64,000 bases of DNA from Pseudobutyrivibrio sp. OR37 (GCF_900113655.1 NZ_FOQF01000007.1:1-64000); one strand, 5' to 3'; numbered from the stretch's first letter, positions 34,269 through 43,498 are shown. Numbers and translations: made by a program. Notes: generated by a model not told the origin, from the letters alone.

Positions 34269-34366
34269 AGCCCCCCTAGTTACGGTCACAAGCCAAATTA
34301 TTTCTACGCTCAGCATAGAAAGCTTCGCTTAAGAAATATTTGAGCTTGTTACCTACTAGGGGGGCT
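34269..34366 (-). ncRNA. Structured RNA element F (family 1) merged with a two-way terminator
   Basis: Minus-strand element: outer stem AGCCCCCCTAGT/ACTAGGGGGGCT, loop AGGUA/GACCGUA, stem ACAAGC/GCUUGU, apical unit C-GA-AGC-UUUCUAU-GCU-GA-G. It ends in CTTTTTATTTTTAC on the minus strand after glcT and also has CATTTTTAC on the plus strand after the permease, so it likely terminates both. Its apex closing pair is C-G where the other five copies have G-C. Confidence 0.65.
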
Positions 34367-34377
34367 CATTTTTACGA

Positions 34378-35214
34378 TTACGATTCCAATACGTCAGCTT
34401 TTACACGTTCAATGTGCATCGCCAAATATCCAATCTCCATCTCGTCTGTAGGGGAGCCCAGACTTTTGCTTAGATCATGGCATATTTCCGCTGCAATCGC
34501 GAAGGATTCAGGGAACGTTGTAGAAACATAATCATTCATATTTATTTTTAAATCTTCGTGCTTTTGGATACGTGCGACCATGTACCTAATATGATTCATC
34601 ATTCGATTATATGAAAATGAATCTGTAGGAATAGTGCGTCCGGTAATCTCTTCTATTTTTGTTATGCAATTACGAACCGCATGAGCAGTCTCAAGGGTTT
34701 GAGAAAGCTTATCCTGGGAAGTGGCGGAATGAATATGCATTGCAACATATCCGATTTCATCGTCCATAATATCAAGACCAAGACTGTTTTTTAGCAAATC
34801 CCTAACAATTTCTGCTGCCTTATACTCTTGATAAAAGAGCAGCTTAATATCATTTAGAAGAGGGTTTATGATTTGGTCATTGTTCTGAATTCGCTTAGCT
34901 GCGTACTCCAAGTGATCAGCCATCGGAAATACGATATTATGATCAACACTATCAAAGTACTCTTCAGCATGCTGCAAAACTGCTTCAGCAATTTCTAAGT
35001 AAACAGGATCTACATGCTTGACGATATCCTTAGCATCGCCTCTCTCTGATGATTCCGCCAAAGAAAAAACCTTGCAGTCAGAGCTTACTGTGAGCTCCTG
35101 AGTAGGCTTCATACCGAAGCCCACTCCCTTGCCCATAATCAAGTACTCCACTAATTCATTTGTTTCTACGGCAATAACCGAATTATGATTTAATACTTTT
35201 TTTACTTTATACAT
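34378..35214 (-). CDS. glcT: Transcription antiterminator GlcT (BglG family)
   Basis: A 278-residue antiterminator: RNA-binding CAT domain (1-58), PRD1 with candidate phosphohistidines in MADHLEYAAKR and EIGYVAMHIHS, and PRD2 with NHIRYMVAR and EIGYLAMHIER. It follows ptsG by 19 bp, and the ptsG leader has a terminator it can override, so it is probably the glucose-responsive regulator GlcT. I use the ATG at 35214; no clear ribosome site is present, so translation may be weak or coupled. Confidence 0.88.
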   Translation of the reverse strand: MYKVKKVLNHNSVIAVETNELVEYLIMGKGVGFGMKPTQELTVSSDCKVFSLAESSERGDAKDIVKHVDPVYLEIAEAVLQHAEEYFDSVDHNIVFPMADHLEYAAKRIQNNDQIINPLLNDIKLLFYQEYKAAEIVRDLLKNSLGLDIMDDEIGYVAMHIHSATSQDKLSQTLETAHAVRNCITKIEEITGRTIPTDSFSYNRMMNHIRYMVARIQKHEDLKINMNDYVSTTFPESFAIAAEICHDLSKSLGSPTDEMEIGYLAMHIERVKADVLES

Positions 35215-35233
35215 AGTCAAATATTATAACTTC

Positions 35234-37369
35234 TTATTCAAAGAAATCAACTTCAAACAATGGTTCGCCAGCCTTAATATCGCCAGCCTTTACAAGACGC
35301 ACGTCAATCTTGTCTTCATCAACATCTGTGCAAAGTACAGGTGTTGCAATTGATGGTGCATTTGCCTTTAAGTAATCAAGGTCGATTTTAAGAAGTGGAT
35401 CACCCTTCTTAACCTTCTGTCCCATAGTTACAAGAGTCTCAAAGCCCTGACCACCAAGCTTAACAGTGTCGATACCAACATGAACAAGAAGGTTAAGTCC
35501 GTCGTCGCCCATGAAACCAATTGCATGCTTTGTATCGAATATAAATCCTATTGTACCATCAAATGGTGCATATATTGTGTCGCCTACTGGAGTAACAACT
35601 GCACCGCTACCCATCATTCCGCTTGCGAAAGCTTCATCAGGAGTAGTTGATAAATCATCAGCCTTACCATCTGCTGGACTGTAGATTGTAACTGTCTTTA
35701 CAACCTTCTTTGGAGCTGCCTGTACTGGCTTTTCCTCTGCTACTGGAGCAGCTTCTGTAGCATCTGCTACGTAAAGCTCGTTTGGAGCCTTCTCAAGGTA
35801 ATCCTCAAGATGTGCCTTAACAACTGTAACGTTTGGTCCATAGATAACCTGAACACTGTTACCACGAAGTACAACACCTGAAGCACCTGTTGCTGTAAGC
35901 ATTGCCTTGTTTACAAGACTTCCATCGGTTACTGTAACACGAAGTCTTGTTGCACAGCAATCTACATCAGAAATATTCTTCTTACCACCAAGACCATTTG
36001 TAATCTGCTCGCTAACAGCATCCTTGTCTGATGCGCCAGCCTGCTTTGCCTTGTAATCTGCCTTTGTGTAAAGCTTTGTCTCTTCATCATCATCTTCACG
36101 ACCAGGGGTTTTAAGGTCGAGCTTCTTAATTAAGAATGTGAAGATAAAGTAGTATAAGAAGAAATAAATAATACCTACTGGGATAACTCTAAGCCAGCTT
36201 GTCTTTTCATTGCCCTGTAAAATACCGAATAAGAAGAAATCGATTAAACCGCCTGAGAATGTAAGTCCAACGGCGATATTAAGCATGTGGGCAATCATGT
36301 ATGCACTACCTGCTAAAATAACCTGAACACCAAAGAGGATTGGAGCTACGAATAAGAATGAGAATTCGATTGGCTCTGTAATACCTGTGAACATTGATGC
36401 AAGTGCTGCAGAAAGAAGGAGACCTCCTACCTGCTTCTTCTTCTCAGGACGTGCTGTACGATACATAGCAAGAGCTGCACCTGGAAGACCGAAAATCATG
36501 AAGATAAACTCACCTGAGAAATATCTTGTAGCATCAGCGCTGAAGTGAGAAATCTCACCTGAATGAGCAAGCTGTGCAAAGAAGATGTTCTGTCCACCTT
36601 CAACCATCTGACCAGCTACATCTGCAGTACCACCTACTGCTGTCTGCCAGAATGGCATATAGAATACGTGGTGAAGACCAAATGGGATAAGAGCACGCTT
36701 AATCAAACCAAAGATAAGTGTTCCTGCATAGCCTGAACCAGTAACTAAATCACCAAGTGCATAGATACCGTTCTGTACAACTGGCCATACGTAGAAAAGA
36801 AGGATACCAACAAATAAGTAAACTACTGTTGATATGATTGGTACGAAACGTGTACCAGCAAAGAATGAAATAGCGCTTGGAAGCTCAATGTTGTAGAACT
36901 TGTTGTGAAGAGCTGCAACACCAAGACCTACGATGATACCACCGAAAACACCCATCTGAAGTGTTGTGATACCACAAGCCTGTGTGATTGTACCACTTAA
37001 AGCTCTTGCTTCGTAGTTAGTGATTTCAATCATTGCACCGATTGCTGAGTTCATTACGAAGAATGAAATCATCGCTGCTAAAGCTGCAACGGCCTTTTCT
37101 TTCTTTGCCATACCGATGGCAACACCTACTGCAAACATGATATGAAGGTTAGCAAAAATTACGTTTGCAACTGCGTTCATAACTGTAAGCAAAATGTTAA
37201 GAATAGTTCCCTGTCCAAGAACTGATTCAAGATGATAAGTAGCGATTGTTGTCTCGTTAGTGAAGGATGCACCTAAACCAAGGAGAAGACCTGCTACTGG
37301 AAGAATTGCGATTGGAAGCATGAAGCTTCGACCAACTCGCTGTAAAACATTAAAAATTTTGTCTTTCAC
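35234..37369 (-). CDS. ptsG: PTS glucose-type transporter, EIICBA fusion
   Basis: Imports and phosphorylates glucose or a close hexose at the membrane. At 711 residues: EIIC (about 1-400) with the sugar-binding GITEPIEFSFLF; EIIB (about 440-530) with phosphocysteine in DVDCCATRLRV; a Pro/Ala linker; and EIIA (about 570-711) with the phosphohistidine in LLVHVGIDTV. Domain order is as in Gram-positive PtsG. The leader contains a terminator regulated by glcT downstream. Glucose versus GlcNAc cannot be proved, but PtsG fits better. Confidence 0.92.
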   Translation of the reverse strand: MKDKIFNVLQRVGRSFMLPIAILPVAGLLLGLGASFTNETTIATYHLESVLGQGTILNILLTVMNAVANVIFANLHIMFAVGVAIGMAKKEKAVAALAAMISFFVMNSAIGAMIEITNYEARALSGTITQACGITTLQMGVFGGIIVGLGVAALHNKFYNIELPSAISFFAGTRFVPIISTVVYLFVGILLFYVWPVVQNGIYALGDLVTGSGYAGTLIFGLIKRALIPFGLHHVFYMPFWQTAVGGTADVAGQMVEGGQNIFFAQLAHSGEISHFSADATRYFSGEFIFMIFGLPGAALAMYRTARPEKKKQVGGLLLSAALASMFTGITEPIEFSFLFVAPILFGVQVILAGSAYMIAHMLNIAVGLTFSGGLIDFFLFGILQGNEKTSWLRVIPVGIIYFFLYYFIFTFLIKKLDLKTPGREDDDEETKLYTKADYKAKQAGASDKDAVSEQITNGLGGKKNISDVDCCATRLRVTVTDGSLVNKAMLTATGASGVVLRGNSVQVIYGPNVTVVKAHLEDYLEKAPNELYVADATEAAPVAEEKPVQAAPKKVVKTVTIYSPADGKADDLSTTPDEAFASGMMGSGAVVTPVGDTIYAPFDGTIGFIFDTKHAIGFMGDDGLNLLVHVGIDTVKLGGQGFETLVTMGQKVKKGDPLLKIDLDYLKANAPSIATPVLCTDVDEDKIDVRLVKAGDIKAGEPLFEVDFFE

Positions 37370-37413
37370 GATAAAGACCTCCTATAAATATTCTTTGAGG
37401 CGGTTTTTATGCA

Positions 37414-37470
37414 TAAAAAAATAGGCATAAAAACAGAAAACGCCTCTAGCGTCTTGTGTCGTTTATGCCT
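37414..37470 (-). terminator. Regulated terminator / antiterminator in the ptsG leader
   Basis: Stem AGGCATAAA/TTTATGCCT with an inner ACGC/GCGT hairpin, followed by ATTTTTTTATG on the minus strand. It lies between the promoter and ptsG in a ~140-nt leader. The upstream arm overlaps the place where a GlcT-bound antiterminator would form; the exact RAT is not clear to me. Confidence 0.8.
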
Positions 37471-37514
37471 ACTTAAAGTTACATACTTCACAAAATTTAA
37501 AATTTTACTTCGAT

Positions 37515-37543
37515 AAGATACCATGTTTACGCGGTACTGTCAA
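37515..37543 (-). promoter_or_regulatory. Sigma-A promoter of ptsG-glcT
   Basis: TTGACA (37538-37543), 17 nt, TATCTT (37515-37520) on the minus strand. Confidence 0.8.
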
Positions 37544-37568
37544 CACTTAATCGTTTAAGCAATATAAC

Positions 37569-37606
37569 CAAAAAACAGCTGCCACTTTTGTGACAACTGC
37601 TTTTTA
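37569..37606 (-). terminator. Intrinsic terminator of coaBC
   Basis: AGCAGTTGTCAC-AAAA-GTGGCAGCTG followed by TTTTTTGG on the minus strand, 8 bp after the coaBC stop. Confidence 0.88.
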
Positions 37607-37613
37607 AGCTACA

Positions 37614-38804
37614 TTATTTACCCAATATTGTATCAAAAATGGCATTAGCCACTTCTTCCTTAGACATGATTGGAAGCTGCCAGGTTTCGTCAGCCATAAT
37701 GATTGTAACTACATTTGTGTCTGTACCAAAGCCTGCACCTTCAGTGCGCAAATTGTTTGCCACAATCATATCTACGTTTTTCTTCTTGAGCTTATTCTTG
37801 GAGTTTTCCAGCATATTTTCCGTTTCCATGGAGAACCCACAAATAAACTGGCCTTCCTTCTTGTGAGCCCCAAGGTAAGATAATATATCTTCTGTGCGCT
37901 CAAGCTGAATGCTAGAACTCTCTCCATCCTTTTTCTTTATCTTTTCTGCAGCAACGGTTACCGGTCTATAATCTGCCACTGCTGCACTCTTTATAATAAT
38001 ATCATTCTCCTCTGCTCGCTGTTTCACAGCATCAGCCATTTCGGCTGCGCTTCGAACCTTTACCACATCAACAAACATAGGTGGCTCAATTGCTACAGGC
38101 CCTGAAACAAGAGTAACCTTTGCTCCTCTTTCCATGGCAACCTTTGCAATGGCATAGCCCATCTTACCTGTGCTGTGATTTGTGATATAACGGACAGGAT
38201 CAATAGCCTCCTCAGTAGGTCCTGCCGTAATCATTACTCTTTTGCCTGAAAGGTCGTGCTCGTGTGCAAGCTCTCTTAAGATGTACTGAAGAAGTACATC
38301 TGGCTCAGGCATCTTCCCCGCTCCTGTATCCCCACAAGCAAGATACCCACTAGCAGGATCTATTATCTCATATCCGTATTTACGAAGCGTTTTAAGATTG
38401 TCCTGCAGGATAGGATTTTCAAACATATTTGTGTTCATAGCAGGGCTAATGATTTTCTTGCATTTTGCAGCCATGATTGTGGTTGTAAGCATATCATCTG
38501 CAATGCCATGTGCTATCTTCCCAATAACATTTGCACTGGCAGGTGCCACCATAAAAATATCTGCACGCTTTGCAAGGGCCACATGCTCTACGTTAAACTG
38601 AAAATTTCTATCAAATGTATCTACAAGACATTTATTTGAAGTAAGTGTCTCGAAGGTTATTGGGTTAATAAAATTTGTTGCATTCTTAGTCATGATGACA
38701 TTAACATCTGCGCCTAACTTTACCAACGCTGATGCAAGATTTGCAATTTTGTATGCTGCAATGGAGCCTGTTACTCCAAGAACTACGCATTTACCTTTTA
38801 ACAT
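37614..38804 (-). CDS. coaBC: Bifunctional phosphopantothenoylcysteine decarboxylase / phosphopantothenate-cysteine ligase
   Basis: Two consecutive steps of coenzyme A synthesis. The 396-residue fusion begins with the CoaC flavoprotein domain (GVTGSIAAYKIANLAS; active-site MAPASANVIGKIAHGIADDMLTT; SPAMNTNMF) and ends with CoaB (ITAGPTEEAIDPVRYITNHSTGKMGYAIA; SAAVADYRP; FSMETE). It lies 71 bp after a pantothenate-type ECF transporter gene, giving vitamin uptake and use in one unit. Confidence 0.96.
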   Translation of the reverse strand: MLKGKCVVLGVTGSIAAYKIANLASALVKLGADVNVIMTKNATNFINPITFETLTSNKCLVDTFDRNFQFNVEHVALAKRADIFMVAPASANVIGKIAHGIADDMLTTTIMAAKCKKIISPAMNTNMFENPILQDNLKTLRKYGYEIIDPASGYLACGDTGAGKMPEPDVLLQYILRELAHEHDLSGKRVMITAGPTEEAIDPVRYITNHSTGKMGYAIAKVAMERGAKVTLVSGPVAIEPPMFVDVVKVRSAAEMADAVKQRAEENDIIIKSAAVADYRPVTVAAEKIKKKDGESSSIQLERTEDILSYLGAHKKEGQFICGFSMETENMLENSKNKLKKKNVDMIVANNLRTEGAGFGTDTNVVTIIMADETWQLPIMSKEEVANAIFDTILGK

Positions 38805-38875
38805 AAATACCTCCGAGTTATATATCCTAAACTAATATTGCTGTTTGTACGCTTACCATTTTATAACTTTATTCT

Positions 38876-39793
38876 CTACTGTGCCATCTGCTTTTTAGAT
38901 GTTTCTGATGTTACAGCCTTGATTTTCATTTCTTTGCCTGCATATACACCTGCTGGCTTAATCTTATCAAGAACGATACCAACTAAGTAAACAATAACTG
39001 CTCCGACGATAGCTTCGATAACACCATTGAAGCTGATAATTCCGCCGATTACTCCCATAAGAGCGCTTGGATCAATCTGAAGAACTTCTGAATATGGGAT
39101 TCTGTAGAATGCGTAAATGCTACCCATAACAAGAAGTGTATTTGTCATGGCACCAGAAATACCTGCTGTGATAAATCCAAGTGCCTTCGCATCTTTATTC
39201 ATAAATAAATACTCGATAGCTGCAAAAACTATGATTCCGATAACTGCTCCGATAACCTGAGCAACTGTAACTGAAAATCCTATCTTACCTTCAGACACCA
39301 TCTTGTTGAAGAAAGCGAATACACCAAAGCCCATGATAAATGAAATGATTACGTTGATGATTGATCCGTAAACGAGCTTCTTTTCTGAGCTGATTGCCTT
39401 CTTGATTCCTACATAAACAAAATAAGGTATTACACCAATAAGAATTCTAGGAACAATAGCGATGAATGTACTCTTGAATACAAGCCCAATAGCCTGTCCA
39501 ATTGTATCATGTGGAAGCATAGTAAGCGCTGCCACTGGTGAGAAAGCAAATGCTGATGGAGTTGGTGTAAGTGAACTCTTTACAAAACTTGTTACGCCAA
39601 ATACTCCGCCAAGGAATCCGCCCTTCTTTGGTCCTAAAAATAATGAACCAATGATAACTGGAATATGAAGTGTGGTTGCATTAATAACTACAAGTGGAAT
39701 ATATCCGAGTGGTGTTGATGCCATTACTACAATAATGGCTACGAATAACGCTGTGAGCACAAGCTCATAGGTCTTAGAATTGTTGCTTTGCAT
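38876..39793 (-). CDS. panT: ECF transporter substrate-specificity component, probably for pantothenate
   Basis: A 305-residue integral membrane protein with about six or seven helices. The N-terminal region (LVLTALFVAIIVVMASTPLGYIPL, then ATTLHIPVIIGSLFLGPKKGGFLGGVFG) is typical of ECF S-components, including the conserved small-residue helix that docks on EcfT. The C-terminus is extended by about 100 residues relative to most S-components. Pantothenate is inferred from the coaBC neighbour. Start is preceded by AAAGGAGGAAATTT. Shared Ecf ATPases are not in the window. Confidence 0.8.
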   Translation of the reverse strand: MQSNNSKTYELVLTALFVAIIVVMASTPLGYIPLVVINATTLHIPVIIGSLFLGPKKGGFLGGVFGVTSFVKSSLTPTPSAFAFSPVAALTMLPHDTIGQAIGLVFKSTFIAIVPRILIGVIPYFVYVGIKKAISSEKKLVYGSIINVIISFIMGFGVFAFFNKMVSEGKIGFSVTVAQVIGAVIGIIVFAAIEYLFMNKDAKALGFITAGISGAMTNTLLVMGSIYAFYRIPYSEVLQIDPSALMGVIGGIISFNGVIEAIVGAVIVYLVGIVLDKIKPAGVYAGKEMKIKAVTSETSKKQMAQ

Positions 39794-40046
39794 AAATTTC
39801 CTCCTTTTGGTAGAAGCCTATTAATGGTCTCCTCCTAGTACACTATGCGTAAGCGCGGCAATTTCAAGCTAAAGCTCGAAATTACCTACATATAACAGCA
39901 TCAAGTATTTTATCATCTATTTTATCGGATGGCAATAAAAACCACATTATAGCCTTTGTTAAGAAAGATTTTATAATTTTTTATTAGTAATAATGGGATA
40001 CAAATACTATACTTATAAAAAAAGGAAAATGTAGGAGGATAAAGAC
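39794..40046. other. Divergent intergenic region with panT leader hairpin
   Basis: On the minus strand a hairpin GGTAATTTCGAGCT/AGCTTGAAATTGCC (39857-39886) precedes panT, then a strong ribosome-site-like AGGAGGAGACC, then the real one (AAAGGAGG). The double site and the hairpin may regulate panT. The plus side is A/T-rich with no promoter I can define well. Confidence 0.4.
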
Positions 40047-40751
40047 ATGTATTATGGTTACGGGTACTATTATGACCCAACAATAATTCTGGTTATTATC
40101 GGCGCAATCATTAGTGGTATTGCCTCAATGAATGTGCAAAGAACTTATAAAAAATATAGTAGGGTAAGAAATTACAGAGGACTTACATCTAACCAGGTGG
40201 CAGAGCATATTCTTCATGCTGCCGGCATATACGATGTAAGAATCGAAAGAATCAGAGGTAATCTGACAGACCATTATTCACCAAAGGAAAAGGTGCTTCG
40301 TTTATCAGATGCAGTTTACGGACAGACCAGCGTTGCAGCTTTAGGTGTTGCAGCTCACGAATGTGGACACGCTATCCAGCATCAGCAGGGTTATGCACCA
40401 CTTAAGCTTCGCTCAGCTTCTGTGCCACTTGCAAATATTGGTTCATGGATTTCATGGCCAGTGATTCTTATTGGTCTTTTAATTGGATACACTCCCCTTG
40501 CAGAGGCTGGTGTGTTCCTGTTTACATTTGTTGTTGCCTTCCAGCTTATTACTCTTCCTGTAGAGTTTGATGCTAGTGCAAGAGCCCTTAGAATCCTTGA
40601 CCAAGACCATATACTTGAGGGCGATGAGCATGCAGGTGCTACAAAGGTATTAAAGGCCGCAGCCCTTACCTATGTAGCAGCATTGTTTGCAACAATCTTA
40701 CAGTTACTTCGTTTAGTTATGATTGTCAGCGGTAGTCGCAGAAGAGATTAA
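40047..40751 (+). CDS. yugP: YugP-type membrane zinc metallopeptidase
   Basis: A 234-residue membrane protein with the zinc motif HECGHAIQH (about residues 109-117), N-terminal helix at 11-28 and two or three more helices in 130-230. It matches the YugP family (peptidase family M79-like) of unknown physiological role. Start follows GTAGGAGGATAAAGAC. Its last 39 bp overlap the convergent dus gene. Confidence 0.9.
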   Translation: MYYGYGYYYDPTIILVIIGAIISGIASMNVQRTYKKYSRVRNYRGLTSNQVAEHILHAAGIYDVRIERIRGNLTDHYSPKEKVLRLSDAVYGQTSVAALGVAAHECGHAIQHQQGYAPLKLRSASVPLANIGSWISWPVILIGLLIGYTPLAEAGVFLFTFVVAFQLITLPVEFDASARALRILDQDHILEGDEHAGATKVLKAAALTYVAALFATILQLLRLVMIVSGSRRRD

Positions 40752-41684
40752 CTGATTCATGTAATCGCGATATTCAATAATACGATTTGCTTTTCTTAGC
40801 TTTTTGATAAGCTTTTCCTCATTAGGGAAATTGCCCTGCCAGAAGCTTAAGAACTCCTTCATGCGATGGAGCACAGGTTTTTCACCTGAAAGGATTTCAG
40901 TGTATTGATTAAGCAAATCGTCGTGGAACTTTTTAAATAATACAAGGTCTAGCTTGATGTCAGCATCGGCTAGGCCCTTTTTGTATCCTATCGCCAAGCC
41001 TGGATTTGCTATCAGGCCGCGGCCTATCATCACGGCGTTTAGTTTATTGTATTTACCATATGTATCATTGATGCCTTCAATACTAGTAACATCTCCATTA
41101 AATACCAGTGGCGCCTTACTATGTTCTACAGCGTACTCAAAAAATTCTGGCCTGATTGGTTCTTTATAAAAATCCGTCTGAATTCTAGGATGAATAGTTA
41201 GCTCGCTAATTGGATATTTATTATAGATGTCTAAAATCTCGTAAAACTCTTCAGGCTCGCTTTTACCAAGTCTTGTTTTTATAGAGATTTCTACACCTGA
41301 AGGCAGACCTTCAAACACTTCATAAAGCAATTTATCTAATTCCTCAGGATAGAATAGCAATCCAGAGCCCTTTTTCTTAGCTACAACAGTGCCACTAGGA
41401 CAGCCTAAGTTATAGTTTATTTCTTTATATCCTAGAGCTGCCATTTCATTTACTGCCCACAGGAAGTGTTCACTATTGTTTGTAAGAATCTGTGGCACTG
41501 TTTTGTTTATATCATTCTTTTCAGGATCGATATCCTTAAACTCCCTAGTTGTAAATTTGAAAGTAGAGTTAGGCGAAATAAAAGGCGTGAAGTATTTATC
41601 CACGCCCCCATAATATCTTTCAAATGTGTTTCTATATATACTATCTGTCACGCCTTCAAGTGGCGCCAAATAAATTCTATTCAT
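40713..41684 (-). CDS. dus: tRNA-dihydrouridine synthase
   Basis: FMN-dependent reduction of tRNA uridines. The 323-residue TIM-barrel protein has MNRIYLAPLEGVTDSIYRNTFERYYGG at the start, the active-site segment NYNLGCPSGTVVAKKKGSGLL with the catalytic cysteine, and FNGDVTS and MIGRGLIANP as FMN phosphate loops. The start at 41684 follows GGAGTAAAACGTT; the frame runs open to 41771 without a ribosome site. It is convergent with yugP. Confidence 0.93.
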   Translation of the reverse strand: MNRIYLAPLEGVTDSIYRNTFERYYGGVDKYFTPFISPNSTFKFTTREFKDIDPEKNDINKTVPQILTNNSEHFLWAVNEMAALGYKEINYNLGCPSGTVVAKKKGSGLLFYPEELDKLLYEVFEGLPSGVEISIKTRLGKSEPEEFYEILDIYNKYPISELTIHPRIQTDFYKEPIRPEFFEYAVEHSKAPLVFNGDVTSIEGINDTYGKYNKLNAVMIGRGLIANPGLAIGYKKGLADADIKLDLVLFKKFHDDLLNQYTEILSGEKPVLHRMKEFLSFWQGNFPNEEKLIKKLRKANRIIEYRDYMNQLISSATTADNHN

Positions 41685-41794
41685 TAACGTTTTACTCCTT
41701 GGTGTAACATCCCTCCACAATATGGATATTATAACATTAAAAATAGGGACTGCAACAAATTGCAGTCCCATAAAAATGACAAATCACTATATTT

Positions 41795-43498
41795 TTATTT
41801 AGCCTCAGCCTTTAAAAGCTCAACGATTTCCTTTTCTGTTGTAAGGCTAAGAACCTTTGCTGCAAGAGCATCAGCCTCTTCCTTAGACCACTTAGAAATG
41901 ATTGAACGAGCTGTAAGCACAAGCACAGGGTTAACACTGTACTCGTTAAGACCAAATGATATCAAAAGTGGAATCATAAGTGGATCTGCTGCTGCCTCAC
42001 CACACATACCAACTGTGATACCTGCCTTGTTACCAGCTTCGATGATGTTCTTGATTGAACGAAGAACTGCTGGCTGGAATGCTGAATAAAGGTAAGCAAC
42101 ATTAGCGTTTCCTCTATCAACACTCATTGTATACTGTGTTAAATCGTTAGTACCGATTGAGAAGAAATCAGCTTCCTTTGCAAGGATATCTGCAATAAGA
42201 GATGCTGCCGCAGTCTCAACCATGCAACCAACTTCTATATTTTCGTCAAATGCAATGCCTTCTGCCTTAAGCTCATTCTTGCACTCTTCCACTAAAGCCT
42301 TTACGCTACGTACCTCTTCTACGCATGTAACAAGTGGAATCATAATCTTAACCTTACCAAATGCACTGGCTCTGAGGATTCCTCTAAGCTGCATCTTGTA
42401 AGTCTCAGAATTGCTTAAGCAATATCTAACTGCACGGTAGCCCAAGAATGGATTTTCTTCCTTCTCAAGACCAAGATAAGGAATATCCTTATCACCACCA
42501 ATATCAAGTGTACGGATGATAACTGTTCTACCCTTCATAGTCTCAACAGCTTCCTTGTAAGCCTCAAACTGCTCATCCTCTGTAGGAAGATGTGGTCTAT
42601 CCATGAATAAGAACTCTGAACGGAATAATCCGATTCCTTCACCATCACACTCAACTGCCTTCTTGGCATCCTTAGGAGTACCAATGTTGCAGAAAAGTTC
42701 TACCTCAGTGCCATCAGCTGTAACTGTCTTCTTACCAAAGAAGTTCTTAAGCTCAGCCTGTGCTTTAATGAATTCCTCACGCTTAATAACGTACTGAGAT
42801 ATTACATCTCCATCTGGATTAATGTAAACATCGCCCTCTGTACCATCAACAATTGCTGTATCCTTGTCTTTGACAAGCTCAGTAATGTTTGGAACTGAAA
42901 GAACTGCTGGAATCTCAAGTGCACGTGCAAGGATTGCAGAGTGAGATGTCTTACCACCTACCTCTGTGATGATACCTACAACATTATCCTTTACAATCTG
43001 TGAAGTCATAGATGGTGTAAGATCATGTGCAACCAATACTGTTCCTGGTGCAACTTTGCTAATATCAACATCCTCAACGCCAAGTAAAAGCTTGAGTAAG
43101 CTGATTTTGATATCAGAGATATCAGATGCACGCTGGCGCATCATATCATCTTCCATCTTTGAGAACATACCAATGAACATATCGCAAACTGCTGTAACTG
43201 CAGCTTCAGCGCACTGGCCTGCCTCAATCATCTTTGTCATTTCTCCTGCCATGGTAGGGTCAGCTATCATAGCAAGATGTCCTTCCATTATTTCAGCTTC
43301 CTTAGGACCGATGTTATTTCTGATGTTTTCAGCCATAGCAGCTGTCTCGGTTTTAAACTTATCAATTGCTGAATTAAATCTAGCCTTCTCAGACTCTGTG
43401 TCATCAATGTGCTTTGACTCGAATGAAAGGTCGTGCTCTACTATTAAACAGATACTACCTATTCCTATTCCCCTAGATGCTTCTATGCCCTTATACAT
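41795..43498 (-). CDS. ptsI: Phosphoenolpyruvate-protein phosphotransferase (enzyme I)
   Basis: First PTS phosphoryl donor: takes phosphate from PEP and gives it to HPr. The 567-residue protein has the HPr-binding N-terminus, the active-site GGKTSHSAILARALEIPAVL (His near 190), and the PEP-binding TIM barrel with GEGIGLFRSEFLFM, IRTLDIGGDKDIPYL and the GMCGEAAADP segment. It is 14 bp after ptsH. Confidence 0.97.
   Translation of the reverse strand: MYKGIEASRGIGIGSICLIVEHDLSFESKHIDDTESEKARFNSAIDKFKTETAAMAENIRNNIGPKEAEIMEGHLAMIADPTMAGEMTKMIEAGQCAEAAVTAVCDMFIGMFSKMEDDMMRQRASDISDIKISLLKLLLGVEDVDISKVAPGTVLVAHDLTPSMTSQIVKDNVVGIITEVGGKTSHSAILARALEIPAVLSVPNITELVKDKDTAIVDGTEGDVYINPDGDVISQYVIKREEFIKAQAELKNFFGKKTVTADGTEVELFCNIGTPKDAKKAVECDGEGIGLFRSEFLFMDRPHLPTEDEQFEAYKEAVETMKGRTVIIRTLDIGGDKDIPYLGLEKEENPFLGYRAVRYCLSNSETYKMQLRGILRASAFGKVKIMIPLVTCVEEVRSVKALVEECKNELKAEGIAFDENIEVGCMVETAAASLIADILAKEADFFSIGTNDLTQYTMSVDRGNANVAYLYSAFQPAVLRSIKNIIEAGNKAGITVGMCGEAAADPLMIPLLISFGLNEYSVNPVLVLTARSIISKWSKEEADALAAKVLSLTTEKEIVELLKAEAK

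Noticed and set aside
690-34366. Family-1 elements as ordinary MITEs or REP elements
   Set aside because: End sequences are not shared between copies and no target duplications are visible; what is shared is loops, with compensatory stem changes. Mobility is not excluded for D.
37414-37470. A defined GlcT RAT sequence
   Set aside because: The terminator is clear, but I could not align the upstream arm with the known RAT consensus, so only the terminator is annotated.
39845-39900. Seventh copy of family 1 before panT
   Set aside because: It has AGGUA on one strand, but no CGUA-ending partner in the right place and no apical GA unit.
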